DNA from: Alkalihalobacterium alkalinitrilicum
GTDB taxonomy: Bacteria > Bacillota > Bacilli > Bacillales > Bacillaceae_F
Length of the DNA stretch: 64,000 nt
Direction: 5' to 3'
Assembly: GCF_002019605.1 (NCBI RefSeq)
Contig: NZ_KV917368.1
Coordinates: 2,323,574-2,387,573, forward strand
The notes beneath the pieces were generated by a model. It did no database searches, was not told the origin of the DNA, and saw only the letters and a list, made by a program, of their open reading frames with translations. Below are positions 43,029-53,132 of the stretch, one piece after another. A program made the position numbers and the translations under genes. How positions within the stretch are numbered: the stretch's first letter is position 1; every line of letters begins with the position of its first letter.

Positions 43029-44294
43029 CTATGCTTTGTGACCACCAAGAAGTGTACAACGATATTTAGCAGTACCTGCTTTCGTATAAGAAACAGCACG
43101 TAATAAGGCATCTGATCCATATTTGTTACGAATCGCATCCATCGCATAACCTAATTCCTTTTTGCGAGGCTTATCAGGATCTAATAAACTAAGTTGAACT
43201 TGAACATCGTCACAAACATTGGATAACGCAATCGTAATTTGTCGCACCGTTTCTCCCCGATAATGCTTCTTCATTAAATGTAGACAGGCCTCATAAATAT
43301 CCATCGTTAAATTGGTCGGTTCGTCAAGACTAATCGAACGGTGAAATCCGCCTCCATACTCTTCCTTACTGTAACCGAGCCCTAAACTTACTGTTCGTCC
43401 TGCCTTACTTCTATTTCGAGCTCGCCGCGTTACTTCCTCACACATCTCTAAAATCACACACTCAATTTCTTCTTTTTCCTTATAATCACGGAGTAAAATT
43501 TGGCCTTTTGCAAAACTAATTTGCCCTTGCATAATCGGGGCACCAAGTTCTGATAAATCAATTCCCCAAGCATGGTAATACATTTGGTTGCCCATGACAC
43601 CAAATGCTTTCTCAAGCCGTGAAACATCATATTGAGCAAGTTGTCCTACCGTCCGTATCCCGAGCCGATTTAACCGTTTTTCCATTCTTGAACCAATACC
43701 CCACATCTCTCGTAACGGTAGTGGCCACAATTCCTTCTTCAAATCTTCAAAATCCCACTGGGCTACTCCTGACTTTTTTGCCTCAATATCAAGACAAAGC
43801 TTAGACATGAGCATATTCGGTCCAATGCCTATTGCACACGTTAAACCAAAATCTCTCAGCATGTCTTCACGGATTCGTTCTGCTAATTGCTGAGCTGTTC
43901 CCCAAAGCCGTTCGGTGCCATCTACTTGAAGAAAGCTTTCATCGACACTATAAACATGAATTGCTTCAAAAGGGACATAACGAGTGAAAAACTTCGTCAA
44001 TTCAACCGAAGTGTCTAAATACATCGCCATTCGTGCATTGACAAGTTGAATCCGTGGATCATCAGGAATTTCAAATAAACGACTTCCTGTTTTAATTCCA
44101 AAATCCTTTTTTAGTTTTGGAGTGGCAGCTAACACTACACTACCAGACCTATTTGTGTCAGCAACGACAGCTAAATAACATTCTAATGGATCAAGTCCAA
44201 GGGCTAATGCCGAGCAACTCGCATAAAAGCTTTTCATATCAACACAGAGAATGCTCCGCTTTTCAAGCGTTTCATATAATTGTTGCGGCACCAC
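43029..44294 (-). CDS. Y-family translesion DNA polymerase (YqjW/UvrX type)
   Basis: A 421-residue UmuC/DinB-type polymerase inserting nucleotides opposite damaged bases. Catalytic Asp in CVDMKSFYASC near residue 18, YSVDESFL near residue 115 with the Asp-Glu pair, CAIGIGPN and an HhH-type segment WGIGSRMEKRLNRLGI. GTG start at 44294 with GAGGAGGG. Two LexA boxes upstream show SOS control. Operon with the YolD-like gene. Confidence 0.92.
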   Translation of the reverse strand: MVPQQLYETLEKRSILCVDMKSFYASCSALALGLDPLECYLAVVADTNRSGSVVLAATPKLKKDFGIKTGSRLFEIPDDPRIQLVNARMAMYLDTSVELTKFFTRYVPFEAIHVYSVDESFLQVDGTERLWGTAQQLAERIREDMLRDFGLTCAIGIGPNMLMSKLCLDIEAKKSGVAQWDFEDLKKELWPLPLREMWGIGSRMEKRLNRLGIRTVGQLAQYDVSRLEKAFGVMGNQMYYHAWGIDLSELGAPIMQGQISFAKGQILLRDYKEKEEIECVILEMCEEVTRRARNRSKAGRTVSLGLGYSKEEYGGGFHRSISLDEPTNLTMDIYEACLHLMKKHYRGETVRQITIALSNVCDDVQVQLSLLDPDKPRKKELGYAMDAIRNKYGSDALLRAVSYTKAGTAKYRCTLLGGHKA

Positions 44295-44315
44295 GTGAAT
44301 TCCCTCCTCGAAAAG

Positions 44316-44327
44316 GAACTTATGTTC
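44316..44327. promoter_or_regulatory. LexA/DinR box 1
   Basis: GAAC-TTAT-GTTC followed by G, matching the Bacillus SOS operator core GAAC-N4-GTTC, 22 bases upstream of the polymerase start codon. Confidence 0.8.
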
Positions 44328-44349
44328 GTATTGTATTCTTTATTATAAC

Positions 44350-44363
44350 CGAATATACGTTCG
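44350..44363. promoter_or_regulatory. LexA/DinR box 2
   Basis: CGAATATACGTTCG differs from CGAACRNRYGTTCG at a single position. Together with box 1 it brackets the likely promoter of the polymerase operon. Confidence 0.75.
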
Positions 44364-44555
44364 TTTATCAATTAGAAAAACTTTACATATCCGTATACTT
44401 AAAATCTCTTACTTAGTTTATGGTCATTTGCTTATTAGTTACTGGCGTTTATCTCCACAACCTTTGGCAGCCTGTTAAACAAAAAAGAGACAAGACGATT
44501 TCTTTAAAATAATCGAAAACCAATTGGGTAATGCTAAACATGGGGTGAACTAAAC

Positions 44556-44702
44556 ATGGAACACTATCATGCAGCCAGCTTAAATGACCAACAATTACAA
44601 AAGTTAAAAAGGCTTGAACAAGAATTAAATGTTGTATTGATTGCCTACGTTGACGATGTAGACGACCAACCTGGTGGCAAACATACGATCGTAACGGGAT
44701 AA
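44556..44702 (+). CDS. Hypothetical small protein, 48 residues
   Basis: ATG at 44556 after GGGGTGAAC. The product has an amphipathic helix (LNDQQLQKLKRLEQELN) followed by a strand (VVLIAYVDD) and an acidic/polar tail. Small proteins of this helix-plus-strand design occur in many bacilli without known function. No neighbour link. Confidence 0.55.
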   Translation: MEHYHAASLNDQQLQKLKRLEQELNVVLIAYVDDVDDQPGGKHTIVTG

Positions 44703-44844
44703 CTGCAAAAAGGAGCGCTGATTGCCTTCAGTGCTCTTATTGCTGTTAAAATTAGAAACAGCATAAATAACCTTTAAAGTTGCATTTCAGTAAAAATAAA
44801 GGGAAAATTAACAAAAAGAAAAATACATAGGAGAACTTAGGCAA

Positions 44845-45327
44845 ATGAAATATTTTCAACCTGATTTTGAGTTAAAACATTTTACAGAGATTTCATCAGA
44901 ATGGCTAAAAAAGAATAATATTAAAACGATTTTATCCGACTTAGATAGTACACTAGCTATTCATCATCAACCAGGAGGAGAAGATGTAGAGAACTGGGTC
45001 AACATGTTAAAAGAAAGTGGAGTCGACCTTGCCATCATCTCAAATAATAGTCAAGGGCGAGTTGACCGCTTTTCTGAACCTCTAGGAATACATGGGTTAG
45101 GACGCAGTGGGAAGCCCGGTATAAGGAAGATTGAACAGTATATGCAGAAAATAGGAGCAAAGAAAGAAACAAGCTTATTTCTTGGCGATCAACTTTTTAC
45201 AGATGTTTGGTGTGGTAAACGTCTTAAGATGAGGACCGTGCTTGTTCACCCAGTCGGCGAAGAACATGAGCCGTGGAATATTAGGTTAAAGCGAGTATTC
45301 GAAAGGCTTATTCGTAGAAGATGGTAA
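44845..45327 (+). CDS. HAD-IIIA family phosphatase, YqeG-like
   Basis: A 160-residue HAD-superfamily phosphatase. Motif I is SDLDSTLA near residue 33 (nucleophile and acid/base Asp), motif II IISNNSQGR near residue 66, motif III Lys in RSGKPG and motif IV LGDQLFTDVW near residue 118. The family (YqeG) includes mitochondrial PTPMT-like phosphatidylglycerophosphate phosphatases, so a lipid or nucleotide phosphate is possible. ATG with GGAG upstream, own terminator. Confidence 0.85.
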   Translation: MKYFQPDFELKHFTEISSEWLKKNNIKTILSDLDSTLAIHHQPGGEDVENWVNMLKESGVDLAIISNNSQGRVDRFSEPLGIHGLGRSGKPGIRKIEQYMQKIGAKKETSLFLGDQLFTDVWCGKRLKMRTVLVHPVGEEHEPWNIRLKRVFERLIRRRW

Positions 45328-45332
45328 AGGCG

Positions 45333-45366
45333 AAGGTAGAAACTGTTGCGGTTTCTACCTTTTCAG
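45333..45366 (+). terminator. Terminator of the YqeG-like gene
   Basis: AAGGTAGAAAC / GTTTCTACCTT with a 7-base loop followed by T residues, six bases after the stop codon. Confidence 0.85.
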
Positions 45367-45442
45367 TTTATGGGGGTATATTTTGTTTCACTTTGAAAAC
45401 TCTACTAAAATAAAGAAGACATTTAATTAAGGAGTAGTAATA

Positions 45443-45646
45443 ATGATTGATCGTCAATTCCTGAAAAAGAAGATCGAAAAAATTACAGCAAGCTATGTGC
45501 AAGATCCTGATGTTTGTTTAACCGTCGAACAAGTCGACACGCTCATAGATAAGTTTAATAAACAGAGATTAGAAAATCCCAATGAAGACATTCATCATAT
45601 TCTTCACGATGTCATATACGATTATTTAACCGTTAATTACTTTTGA
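45443..45646 (+). CDS. YqzH-like small protein
   Basis: A 67-residue, mostly helical soluble protein. In B. subtilis yqzH lies beside yqjW/yqjX and near yqjQ, the same neighbourhood as here, which supports the call. AAGGAG site before ATG. Its last bases overlap the convergent SDR gene by 10. Function unknown. Confidence 0.6.
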   Translation: MIDRQFLKKKIEKITASYVQDPDVCLTVEQVDTLIDKFNKQRLENPNEDIHHILHDVIYDYLTVNYF

Positions 45647-46434
45647 TAAAACTTTTTTCCACCCAACTTCTCAACAAGACGAGGAAACAACTGATAAACA
45701 GTTGATCCCACATTCATCCACCATGGTAAGTTTAACTCTCGCTTCGGTTTAATAATAAGTTCGACAATCCGATTTGCCACATCTTCTGGTGATAACATCA
45801 TCTTTTCAACATTCTTTTTGTAGGTACCACTTTTATCTGCTTGGTCAAAAAAAGCTGTTCGAATAGGTCCTGGGTTAATTAGACTTACATGAATATTTGT
45901 CTCGTGCAATTCCATTCGAAGTGCATTCGTAAACCCTCGTACGGCATGCTTCGTTGCTGAATAGACACTTGATTTTGGAGTTGCAATTTTACCCGCTTGC
46001 GAACCAATATTCAAAATATGCCCTTCATTCGTTTCTAGTAGGTATGGAAGAACGGCTTTCGTGCACGCCATTAGTCCTAAAACATTGACATGAAACATCT
46101 CTTCGATCTGATGAAAATCCGCTTCATGAAATGCATCAAAATAACCGACTCCAGCGTTATTAATAAGGACATCTATATTTTCATGATTTGAAATGACTTG
46201 TTCGATTGTCTTTTGCACACATTCAAATGAAGTCACATCTAATGAATAATAATAAGCTTGAACTGAAAATTTTTGGTTAATTTCTATGGAAATCGCTTCG
46301 AGCTTATCTACCGACCTCGCAAGTAAAATTGGTGTTGCTCCCATTTCAGCAACGATATAGGCTATTTCTTTACCTATACCACTAGAAGCACCTGTTATAA
46401 CAATTTTTTTATTTAATAAGAGCTTCGTTGTCAT
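45637..46434 (-). CDS. Short-chain dehydrogenase (YqjQ-like)
   Basis: A 265-residue classical SDR: TGASSGIG near residue 15, NNAGVG near residue 92, NIGSQAG with the catalytic Ser, YSATKHA with Tyr-Lys near residue 158. I take the ATG at 46434 (TTAGGAG upstream); the longer frame to 46572 would run into the proBA leader. The C-terminal LNLPWWMNVGSTVYQLFPRLVEK tail is typical of YqjQ-type proteins, which may associate with membrane. Substrate unknown. Confidence 0.85.
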   Translation of the reverse strand: MTTKLLLNKKIVITGASSGIGKEIAYIVAEMGATPILLARSVDKLEAISIEINQKFSVQAYYYSLDVTSFECVQKTIEQVISNHENIDVLINNAGVGYFDAFHEADFHQIEEMFHVNVLGLMACTKAVLPYLLETNEGHILNIGSQAGKIATPKSSVYSATKHAVRGFTNALRMELHETNIHVSLINPGPIRTAFFDQADKSGTYKKNVEKMMLSPEDVANRIVELIIKPKRELNLPWWMNVGSTVYQLFPRLVEKLGGKKFYQK

Positions 46435-46495
46435 CTTCTCACTCCTAATATTTTGTGTACATATTCGAAATTTTAAAAAAACAATCATCCACACC

Positions 46496-46524
46496 TTGAC
46501 GAAAATGAAAGATCGACTTATAAT
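46496..46524 (+). promoter_or_regulatory. Sigma-A promoter of the proBA-proI operon
   Basis: TTGACG (46496-46501), 17 bases, TATAAT (46519-46524): near-perfect vegetative promoter just ahead of the T-box leader. Confidence 0.85.
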
Positions 46525-46534
46525 AGTCTCCAAA

Positions 46535-46775
46535 GTATAATGAGCGTTGATAGGATTAGTAAACAGTATCATGTGTCCAGAGAGCAGTACCCACCGGCTG
46601 AAAGGTCTGCCACCACTGAAACTGTTGAACCTACCCTTGAGCTGTCAGGCAAACCTGACCGTCGCCGGCGTTAACGGTCCAAGAGGGCTGGCTTATTAGC
46701 TTGCCAACAAAGGTGGCACCGCGGATTTAACTCTTCCGTCCTTTTTATAGGACTTGAAGAGTTTTTTATTTTTTC
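46535..46775 (+). promoter_or_regulatory. T-box leader, proline-specific
   Basis: A tRNA-sensing leader. Stem I carries the specifier context GAA-CCT-ACCC, giving Pro codon CCT at 46630-46632. The T-box AGGTGGCACCGCGG is at 46711-46724. The competing terminator AACTCTTC...GAAGAGTT with a long T-run is at 46728-46772. Uncharged tRNA-Pro would stabilise the antiterminator and switch on proline synthesis. Confidence 0.93.
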
Positions 46776-46829
46776 TATGATCTATTTTATCACTTAAAGC
46801 TGACTCTACAAATAAAAAGAGGGATAACG

Positions 46830-47951
46830 ATGACGAGACAACGAATTGTCGTAAAAATCGGTAGTAGTTCATTAACAAATACAAACGGTGGACTATCCAT
46901 TGAAAAAATTTATGAACATACTGCTGCAATCACAAACCTAAAACAACAAGGACATGATGTGATCCTCATATCTTCTGGTGCAGTTGCTGCTGGATTTACA
47001 CATCTCGGCTACCCAACGCGTCCCGTCACCATTGCTGGTAAGCAAGCAGCTGCCGCTGTAGGGCAAGGTCTCCTGATGCAAGCATACACAGAAGAATTTC
47101 GAAAACATCAAATGGTCACAGCTCAAATGCTACTAACTAGACATAATTTTTCTAACCAAGAACAGTACAATAATGCATATTCTACTTTAACAGAACTTTT
47201 AAAACGTGACGTCATCCCGATTATTAATGAAAATGACTCGATTTCTCTTGAAGAATTAACTTTCGGAGATAACGACATGCTTTCAGCTTTAGTCAGTGGA
47301 CTTGTTCATGCGAACACATTAATTATCCTTACCGATATAAATGGTTTATACGATGACAATCCAAAAACGAATCCGAATGCAAAGAAATTCTCATTTTTAC
47401 CCGAAATTACAGAAGAACTCATAGCTGCTGCGGGTGGTGCTGGTTCAAAAGTTGGTACGGGGGGAATGCGTTCGAAAATTGAAGCTGCTAAAACTGCCCT
47501 TTCTGTCGGTGTTAAAGTATTTATCGGAACTGGAACTGGCCCTGAAAAACTTGTCGACATTATTGCTGGTAAAGGTGATGGTACGTACGTTGGCTACAGT
47601 GATCATCACACGATGAAAAATAAAAAACAATGGATCGGAATTCATTCTGAGATTGCTGGAAAAATTACGATTGACCCTGGTGCGGAAAAAGCAGTCATAC
47701 ACAATGGTAAAAGTCTCCTCCCAGCTGGCATCACGGCCGTTGAAGGACACTTCTCAACTGGTGATGTGATTGAAGTTATCAATGCAAATGGTGAGTTAAT
47801 CGGAAAAGGCCAAGTCAATTACTCATCAAATGAACTAGAACAAATTAAAGGACTATCAAGCGAAACAGCCAAAAAACAGACCAACAAAGAACGTTCTGAA
47901 GTTATACACCGAAATTTATGGGTAACGATAAAGGAGAAGATGATCAAATGA
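46830..47951 (+). CDS. proB: Glutamate 5-kinase
   Basis: First step of proline synthesis: glutamate + ATP to glutamyl-5-phosphate. The 373-residue product has an N-terminal amino-acid-kinase domain ([49 protein letters not shown]) and a C-terminal PUA domain (about 280-365). GAGGGATAACG precedes the ATG. Under the proline T-box. Its stop codon overlaps the proA start. Confidence 0.95.
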   Translation: MTRQRIVVKIGSSSLTNTNGGLSIEKIYEHTAAITNLKQQGHDVILISSGAVAAGFTHLGYPTRPVTIAGKQAAAAVGQGLLMQAYTEEFRKHQMVTAQMLLTRHNFSNQEQYNNAYSTLTELLKRDVIPIINENDSISLEELTFGDNDMLSALVSGLVHANTLIILTDINGLYDDNPKTNPNAKKFSFLPEITEELIAAAGGAGSKVGTGGMRSKIEAAKTALSVGVKVFIGTGTGPEKLVDIIAGKGDGTYVGYSDHHTMKNKKQWIGIHSEIAGKITIDPGAEKAVIHNGKSLLPAGITAVEGHFSTGDVIEVINANGELIGKGQVNYSSNELEQIKGLSSETAKKQTNKERSEVIHRNLWVTIKEKMIK

Positions 47952-49192
47952 GTGAACTCATTCAAAAAGCAAAAAAAGCAAAAGAAATTACAGCAGAACT
48001 AGCAGTCTTATCAACAGAACAGAAAAACGAAGCTCTACTGCTAATTGCAGGACAACTAATTGAAGAAACTGACTTTATCTTAACAGAAAATGAAAAAGAT
48101 GTGATTGCTGGTAGAGACAATGGCCTGACAGAATCGCTTATTGACCGACTAAAACTAACGAGTGAACGAATATTAGATATGGCTGATGGCTTAAAACAAG
48201 TTGTTGAACTAGCAGATCCTATCGATGAAGTTCTCGAAGCGTGGGAGCGCCCAAATGGACTTCAAATCAAAAAAGTAAGAGTTCCACTCGGTGTAATTGG
48301 AATGATTTATGAAGCAAGACCAAACGTAACAGTAGACGCATCTGGATTATGTTTAAAAGCAGGTAATGCTGTAATTCTACGTGGAAGTTCCACAGCTATT
48401 CATTCCAATAAAGCAATCGTTCAAGTAATTCACCATGCCCTTGAAAAAAGCCAATTACCGATTGAAACCGTCCAGCTTCTAGAAGACACCAGTCGCCAAA
48501 CCGCTTCGGAAATGTTCAAACTTAATGAATATCTTGACGTTCTTATTCCACGTGGTGGAGCGAGTCTTATTCAATCGGTTGTCAAAAATGCTTCCGTTCC
48601 AGTTCTCGAGACAGGAGTTGGAAACTGCCATATTTATATTGATAAAGATGCCAATCAGGAGATGGCCATTTCAATTGCTGTTAATGCGAAAACACAACGT
48701 CCATCTGTATGTAACGCAGCTGAAACAATTCTCGTCCACAAAGATTGGGCAACAGATCATTTACAAGACCTGCTTGCTCAATTAAAAGCTAAAAAAGTCG
48801 AAATCCGCGCGAATGAAACAGCATGCCAAATCGACAATAGTTTGATAGCCGCAACTGAAGAAGACTGGGGAACGGAATACCTTGATTTAACAGTAGCACT
48901 TAAGATCGTAGAAAATGTTGATGAAGCAATTCGCCATATCCAAACTTACGGTACGAAACATTCAGAAGCGATTATTTCAGAGGATGCCGTAAGTGTTAGC
49001 AAATTTTTGAACTATATAGATGCAGCAGCTGTTTATCATAATGCGTCTACTCGTTTCACGGACGGTTTTGAATTTGGTTTTGGTGCAGAAATTGGAATAA
49101 GTACACAAAAACTTCATGCTCGTGGTCCAATGGGACTCCCTGCATTAACCTCAACGAAATATGTCGTTCGCGGCACAGGACAAATAAAATAA
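47948..49192 (+). CDS. proA: Glutamate-5-semialdehyde dehydrogenase
   Basis: Second proline-pathway enzyme: NADPH-dependent reduction of glutamyl phosphate. 414 residues from the ATG at 47948, which overlaps the proB stop (ATGA) and follows AAGGAGAAG. The frame extends ten codons further upstream, but that would not be usual. Catalytic Cys in [12 protein letters not shown] near residue 255; [20 protein letters not shown] and [10 protein letters not shown] are family hallmarks. Confidence 0.95.
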   Translation: MSELIQKAKKAKEITAELAVLSTEQKNEALLLIAGQLIEETDFILTENEKDVIAGRDNGLTESLIDRLKLTSERILDMADGLKQVVELADPIDEVLEAWERPNGLQIKKVRVPLGVIGMIYEARPNVTVDASGLCLKAGNAVILRGSSTAIHSNKAIVQVIHHALEKSQLPIETVQLLEDTSRQTASEMFKLNEYLDVLIPRGGASLIQSVVKNASVPVLETGVGNCHIYIDKDANQEMAISIAVNAKTQRPSVCNAAETILVHKDWATDHLQDLLAQLKAKKVEIRANETACQIDNSLIAATEEDWGTEYLDLTVALKIVENVDEAIRHIQTYGTKHSEAIISEDAVSVSKFLNYIDAAAVYHNASTRFTDGFEFGFGAEIGISTQKLHARGPMGLPALTSTKYVVRGTGQIK

Positions 49193-49206
49193 AGGCTGGT
49201 GCAATT

Positions 49207-50040
49207 ATGTTAGAAAATAAAAAAGTAACTTTTGTAGGAGCGGGCTCAATGGCTGAAGCGATTTTTGCTGGCCTTATTAAAAAAGACTTATTAAGACCTG
49301 AGCAAATTATTGCAACAAACAAACAAGATATTAAGCGGTTAGAAGATTTACAAAATATGTACAGCATTCACACAACTACAAGTAAAGAGGAAGCTGTTTC
49401 AGAGGCAGATATCGTTATACTGGCAATGAAGCCGTCGACCGTCGTTGATGGAATCGAGTCTATTAAACCTTACATTCATAAAAAACAAATTTTTATTTCG
49501 ATTTTAGCTGGAGTAACAACCAGTTACCTTGAGGAATTACTAGGTATTAAAGCCCCTGTTATTCGGTCGATGCCAAATACGTCAGCCAAAGTAGGTGAAT
49601 CAGCTACAGCTCTATCCGCTGGAATCTTCGCATCGGAAAAAGATACAGATATTTCAGCCCAACTATTTAAAGCAATCGGAACAGTTCACATCATTCCGGA
49701 AGACAAACAAGATGCGTTTACAGGTGTCGCTGGAAGTGGCCCTGCATATATTTATTATTTTGTTGAAGCTATGGAAAACGCAGCAAAGGATCTTGGATTA
49801 GACGATGAAGAAGCAAAAGAAGTAATCATTCAAACATTAAAAGGTTCATTAAAACGTCTAGAGTCTACTTCTAAGACATCTGCACAGCTTTATAAAGAAG
49901 TCATGAGTCCTAATGGTGCAACCGAAGCCGCATTAGGTGTGCTCGCCTCCTATCAATTCCAAGAAGCAGTCACGGCTTGTGTTAAACGCTCATCAACAAG
50001 AGCAAAAGAATTGGGACAAATTTTTATAGAAACAAAATAA
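49207..50040 (+). CDS. proI: Pyrroline-5-carboxylate reductase
   Basis: Final proline step: P5C + NAD(P)H to proline. 277 residues, Rossmann motif VGAGSMAEAI near residue 9, AMKPSTV, RSMPNTSAKVG and GVAGSGPAYIYYF, with the C-terminal dimerisation helices intact. It completes a T-box-controlled proBA-proI operon, 14 bases after proA. The repeat copy A starts at the very next base after its stop codon. The symbol proI is by analogy with B. subtilis; proC is equally valid. Confidence 0.93.
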   Translation: MLENKKVTFVGAGSMAEAIFAGLIKKDLLRPEQIIATNKQDIKRLEDLQNMYSIHTTTSKEEAVSEADIVILAMKPSTVVDGIESIKPYIHKKQIFISILAGVTTSYLEELLGIKAPVIRSMPNTSAKVGESATALSAGIFASEKDTDISAQLFKAIGTVHIIPEDKQDAFTGVAGSGPAYIYYFVEAMENAAKDLGLDDEEAKEVIIQTLKGSLKRLESTSKTSAQLYKEVMSPNGATEAALGVLASYQFQEAVTACVKRSSTRAKELGQIFIETK

Positions 50041-50230
50041 TAAAGTGAAACTTCAATCACTGAAGGTTTACCTCTTCCCCCACACGATGTGGATCTCACA
50101 GACGTTGCCACAGAACGTGGCAACGTCTGTGCTCATTTAGTTGTTACTAGCAGTTTATCTCCCACTTATCCTTCTTTAATTCCTCGAAGTATTGAAGTAG
50201 GGGTATTATTGCCAGTAGATACAGGATAAA
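50041..50230 (+). repeat. Dispersed hairpin repeat, copy A
   Basis: Starts TAAAGTGAAACTTCAATCA directly after the proI stop codon and ends CAGGATAAA. Contains a perfect 15-bp hairpin (CACAGACGTTGCCAC / GTGGCAACGTCTGTG, loop AGAAC) and the CCCACTTATCCTTCTTTAAT / TTGAAGTAGGGG block. Confidence 0.85.
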
Positions 50231-50275
50231 AAAATCGCCTTCAACATCTTTCGTAAAGATATTGAAGGCGATTTT
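50231..50275. terminator. Bidirectional terminator after proI
   Basis: AAAATCGCCTTCAA / TTGAAGGCGATTTT with an inner ATCTTT/AAAGAT hairpin, directly after repeat copy A and before the convergent pseudogene. Confidence 0.85.
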
Positions 50276-50279
50276 AGAT

Positions 50280-51030
50280 TCAACTTTTCTTTTTACAAAT
50301 GTAAATCAACTGGCTACTATTATTGGATATAGGTGCTTTATCCCAATTCCCATATTGTAGGACAATCGTAAATCCACGATGTTGTAATAGACGTTCCATC
50401 TCTTGCGGAAACACATAGCGTAATTGAATTTGTGTCAGACCTTCTTTTTCCGCACTTCTTCTAATTGTCTTATACGTTTGGATTTGTTTAACATCATCAT
50501 AGTGACTTACTGTATAAACATTTACCTTCTCACCAGACGGTATATAATAAGATCGCCAGTACTCCTCTTTCTCAGGTTGCATAAGCTCTTCTCTAGAAGG
50601 AAATCTCGTACCAAACAAAAAAATACCATTTCCCTCCAAATGTTGATGAACCGAGTCGAGTAGCTCGTCTTGAGCTTCATTCGTTAAAAAGTGTTGAAAA
50701 GAATTTCCTACCATGAAGATAAATGAGCTTTGTAGACCTAAATCTAACTTGGTACAATCTTGCAATACCCAGCTTAATTCTAGTTCCCTTTCCTTCGCTT
50801 TCGATAGCTTTAGTTAACATTTTTTTATGAAAATCAACTCCTACAGTTTCAATTCCTTCTTCAGCTAACCGAATGGCAATTCTCCCCGTACCACAAGCTA
50901 GCTCAACAACAGGACCTTCAACTTGTTTTGCAAACTCTCTAATGAGTGGCAAATCTAATAAAAAAGTATCGTTTTCAAAATCGTACAACTCAGGATTATC
51001 ATATTCCTCAAAATTATCACTTACATTCAT
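50280..51030 (-). pseudogene. Class I SAM methyltransferase, frameshifted
   Basis: Two overlapping minus-strand frames make one methyltransferase. The 5' part (51030 to about 50820) has the SAM motif VVELACGTGRIAIRLA and GVDFHKKML. The 3' part, from about 50815 down to 50280, reads KAKERELELSWVLQDCTKLDL, FIFMVGNSFQHFLTNEAQ and the C-terminal strands. A single indel near 50800-50825, just after HKKML, separates them. Either a recent pseudogene or a sequencing error; both halves are otherwise well preserved. Confidence 0.85.
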
Positions 51031-51112
51031 AATTAATACCCTCTCATTTCTACCTATGATATCATGACCTTCATATTGATATAAGAAAAGTACCTACTAA
51101 AATTTCATAGTT

Positions 51113-52135
51113 TCAGTCCCTTTCCTCTACTATCCATTCTGCTGCCGCTAACCCTGAAAGAATAGCACCTTCGACTGCTCCCCGTTTAAAAATATCTCCA
51201 GCAAAAACAATAGGTCCAGGTAAAGTTGAAGCCACAAATTCTTCTGGATGGAGTTTATCTGGTTTTGAATAACGCCAACGCTTTAACTGTTTATCTAAAA
51301 TGTTTCCTTCACCAAGTAAAGGACGAGCCGCTTTAATTAGTGTTTCTATAATAACATGATCATCTTGATCATAATGTTCACGTGACCAATATTCATTTCC
51401 GTGGATCGTAACGACCGTTGTATCCGAAATGCCTTTTTGTTGATTATCACCAAGGAATGAAATAATTCCCTCTTTGATTTGTATTCCTCCTGGTTTTGGT
51501 ATATTCGTTGGTGCATCTAAAGCAACTATCGCACACAAACAAGGAAAATAACTTGTCTCTTCTAGTTCTTTCATTACACTTGCCTCTACTAGAATTTCTC
51601 CACCATGAAGTAGCTCTATCGATTGCGCGGTAGGTGATGTTAACATTAATCGGTTTGCTGTAAAGGTTAGCTCCTGTGATTTTCCGTCTACACGGACCTT
51701 TATGGCCCACTTATCTTCTACCCACTGCACCGTCTCTACTATATGTTTAAGCTGAATATTCAAGCCGTTTGCTATTCCCTGCGTTAATGCATTCATACCT
51801 CCCTTGCCTGCATAACGAGGATATCCATCCTGATGTAATGAGAGACTCTCTATTTCCATTACATTTTTCATTTGATGAAAACCTTTCGTCCACGTATGGA
51901 TAAGACCATCTTGTTCCCATTGCTTTACAAGATGTTTCATTTTCTCACTTCGTGCCGTGAAAAATTGAGCGCCATGATCACTCCTACCTCCATTCATACG
52001 TCTCGTTGCCATTCGCCCACCAACACTATTCCCTTTTTCTAAAACGAGATAGTTTACATTTTGCTCCTCAAACTTCTTTGCTGCTATAATACCAGCTAAC
52101 CCTGCTCCGACGATAATTACCGAGTAATGCTTCAT
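51113..52135 (-). CDS. FAD-dependent amine oxidase/renalase-like oxidoreductase
   Basis: A 340-residue flavoprotein. The FAD Rossmann motif VGAGLAGIIAAKKF is near residue 10, followed by GGRMATRR and DHGAQFFTAR, typical of renalase-like NAD(P)/FAD proteins, and a C-terminal FAD segment (FAGDIFKRGAVEGAILSG). ATG at 52135 is chosen because GGAAGAAGG lies upstream; the frame's longer form (to 52240) has a non-family N-terminus. Substrate unknown, perhaps repair of isomeric dihydronicotinamides as for renalase. Confidence 0.85.
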   Translation of the reverse strand: MKHYSVIIVGAGLAGIIAAKKFEEQNVNYLVLEKGNSVGGRMATRRMNGGRSDHGAQFFTARSEKMKHLVKQWEQDGLIHTWTKGFHQMKNVMEIESLSLHQDGYPRYAGKGGMNALTQGIANGLNIQLKHIVETVQWVEDKWAIKVRVDGKSQELTFTANRLMLTSPTAQSIELLHGGEILVEASVMKELEETSYFPCLCAIVALDAPTNIPKPGGIQIKEGIISFLGDNQQKGISDTTVVTIHGNEYWSREHYDQDDHVIIETLIKAARPLLGEGNILDKQLKRWRYSKPDKLHPEEFVASTLPGPIVFAGDIFKRGAVEGAILSGLAAAEWIVEERD

Positions 52136-52298
52136 GTCCTTCTTCCTCCATATCAATCCTTTTCCCTCATTGTAGCAAATCGATCTTGTTTCAGGCATGG
52201 CAAAGTGTTGAACGGAAGGTTGGTGACTTTCCCTATTCATAAAAATCTAGTAAAATAAGTAGTGTTGTATTGATATTAGAAGTTTTTGGAGGAGAAAA

Positions 52299-53132
52299 AT
52301 GGCGTCACAGCAAACAAAGGAGAAAAAAATACCGAATCGCATTTCGGAGTATTGTGCAAAAATCGTTGATCATAAAGCTTTTACAACTACGATCATTACG
52401 TTCATTATCATTAACGCCATTGTGGTTGGAATTGAAACGTATCCATCTGTTTATCAAACTTATACAAGCTGGTTTTATTACGCAGACATCACTCTATTAT
52501 GGATCTTTACGATTGAAATAGCTTTACGGATGATTGCAGCGCGTCCCACCTACTCTTTTTTTAAAAACAGTTGGAACTGGTTTGACTTCCTAATTGTTGC
52601 TGCAGGTCATATCTTTGTCGGTGGACATTTCATTACCGTCTTACGTATATTACGTGTTCTTCGTGTTCTTAGAGCGATTTCTGTCATTCCTTCATTACGA
52701 AGACTGGTCGATGCGTTATTATTAACTATCCCAGCACTTGGAAATATTATGATTCTAATGAGCATTATTTTCTATATCTTTGCCGTTATTGGAACGATGT
52801 TGTTTGCGGGTGTTGCACCTGAGTATTTTGGAAATCTGCAATTGTCCTTATTAACGCTATTCCAAGTCGTCACACTTGAATCATGGGCAAGTGGTGTAAT
52901 GCGGCCAATATTCGCAGAAGTCCCATGGTCGTGGATATATTTTGTCCTCTTTATTCTCGTTGGTACATTTATCGTGTTTAACTTATTTATTGGTGTTATC
53001 GTAAGTAATGTTGAGAAAGCGAATCAAGATGAAAACGAAAGTGACGAGGTTGACACGAAACATGAAGTCCGTGAACTTCGAAAAGAAATTGCTGAGTTGA
53101 AAAAGATGATGATCAAAATGAACAAGAGCTGA
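52299..53132 (+). CDS. Voltage-gated sodium channel, NaChBac type
   Basis: A 277-residue single-repeat six-span ion channel forming homotetramers in the membrane. S4 has regularly spaced arginines (RILRVLRVLRAI, then SLRRLVDAL) near residues 110-135. The pore helix/selectivity filter is TLESWAS near residue 190, the Na+-selective sequence of NaChBac. The C-terminus is a coiled coil (KHEVRELRKEIAELKKMM). In alkaliphilic Bacillus the equivalent NavBP (ncbA) supports motility and pH homeostasis. GGAG site before ATG, own terminator. Confidence 0.95.
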   Translation: MASQQTKEKKIPNRISEYCAKIVDHKAFTTTIITFIIINAIVVGIETYPSVYQTYTSWFYYADITLLWIFTIEIALRMIAARPTYSFFKNSWNWFDFLIVAAGHIFVGGHFITVLRILRVLRVLRAISVIPSLRRLVDALLLTIPALGNIMILMSIIFYIFAVIGTMLFAGVAPEYFGNLQLSLLTLFQVVTLESWASGVMRPIFAEVPWSWIYFVLFILVGTFIVFNLFIGVIVSNVEKANQDENESDEVDTKHEVRELRKEIAELKKMMIKMNKS

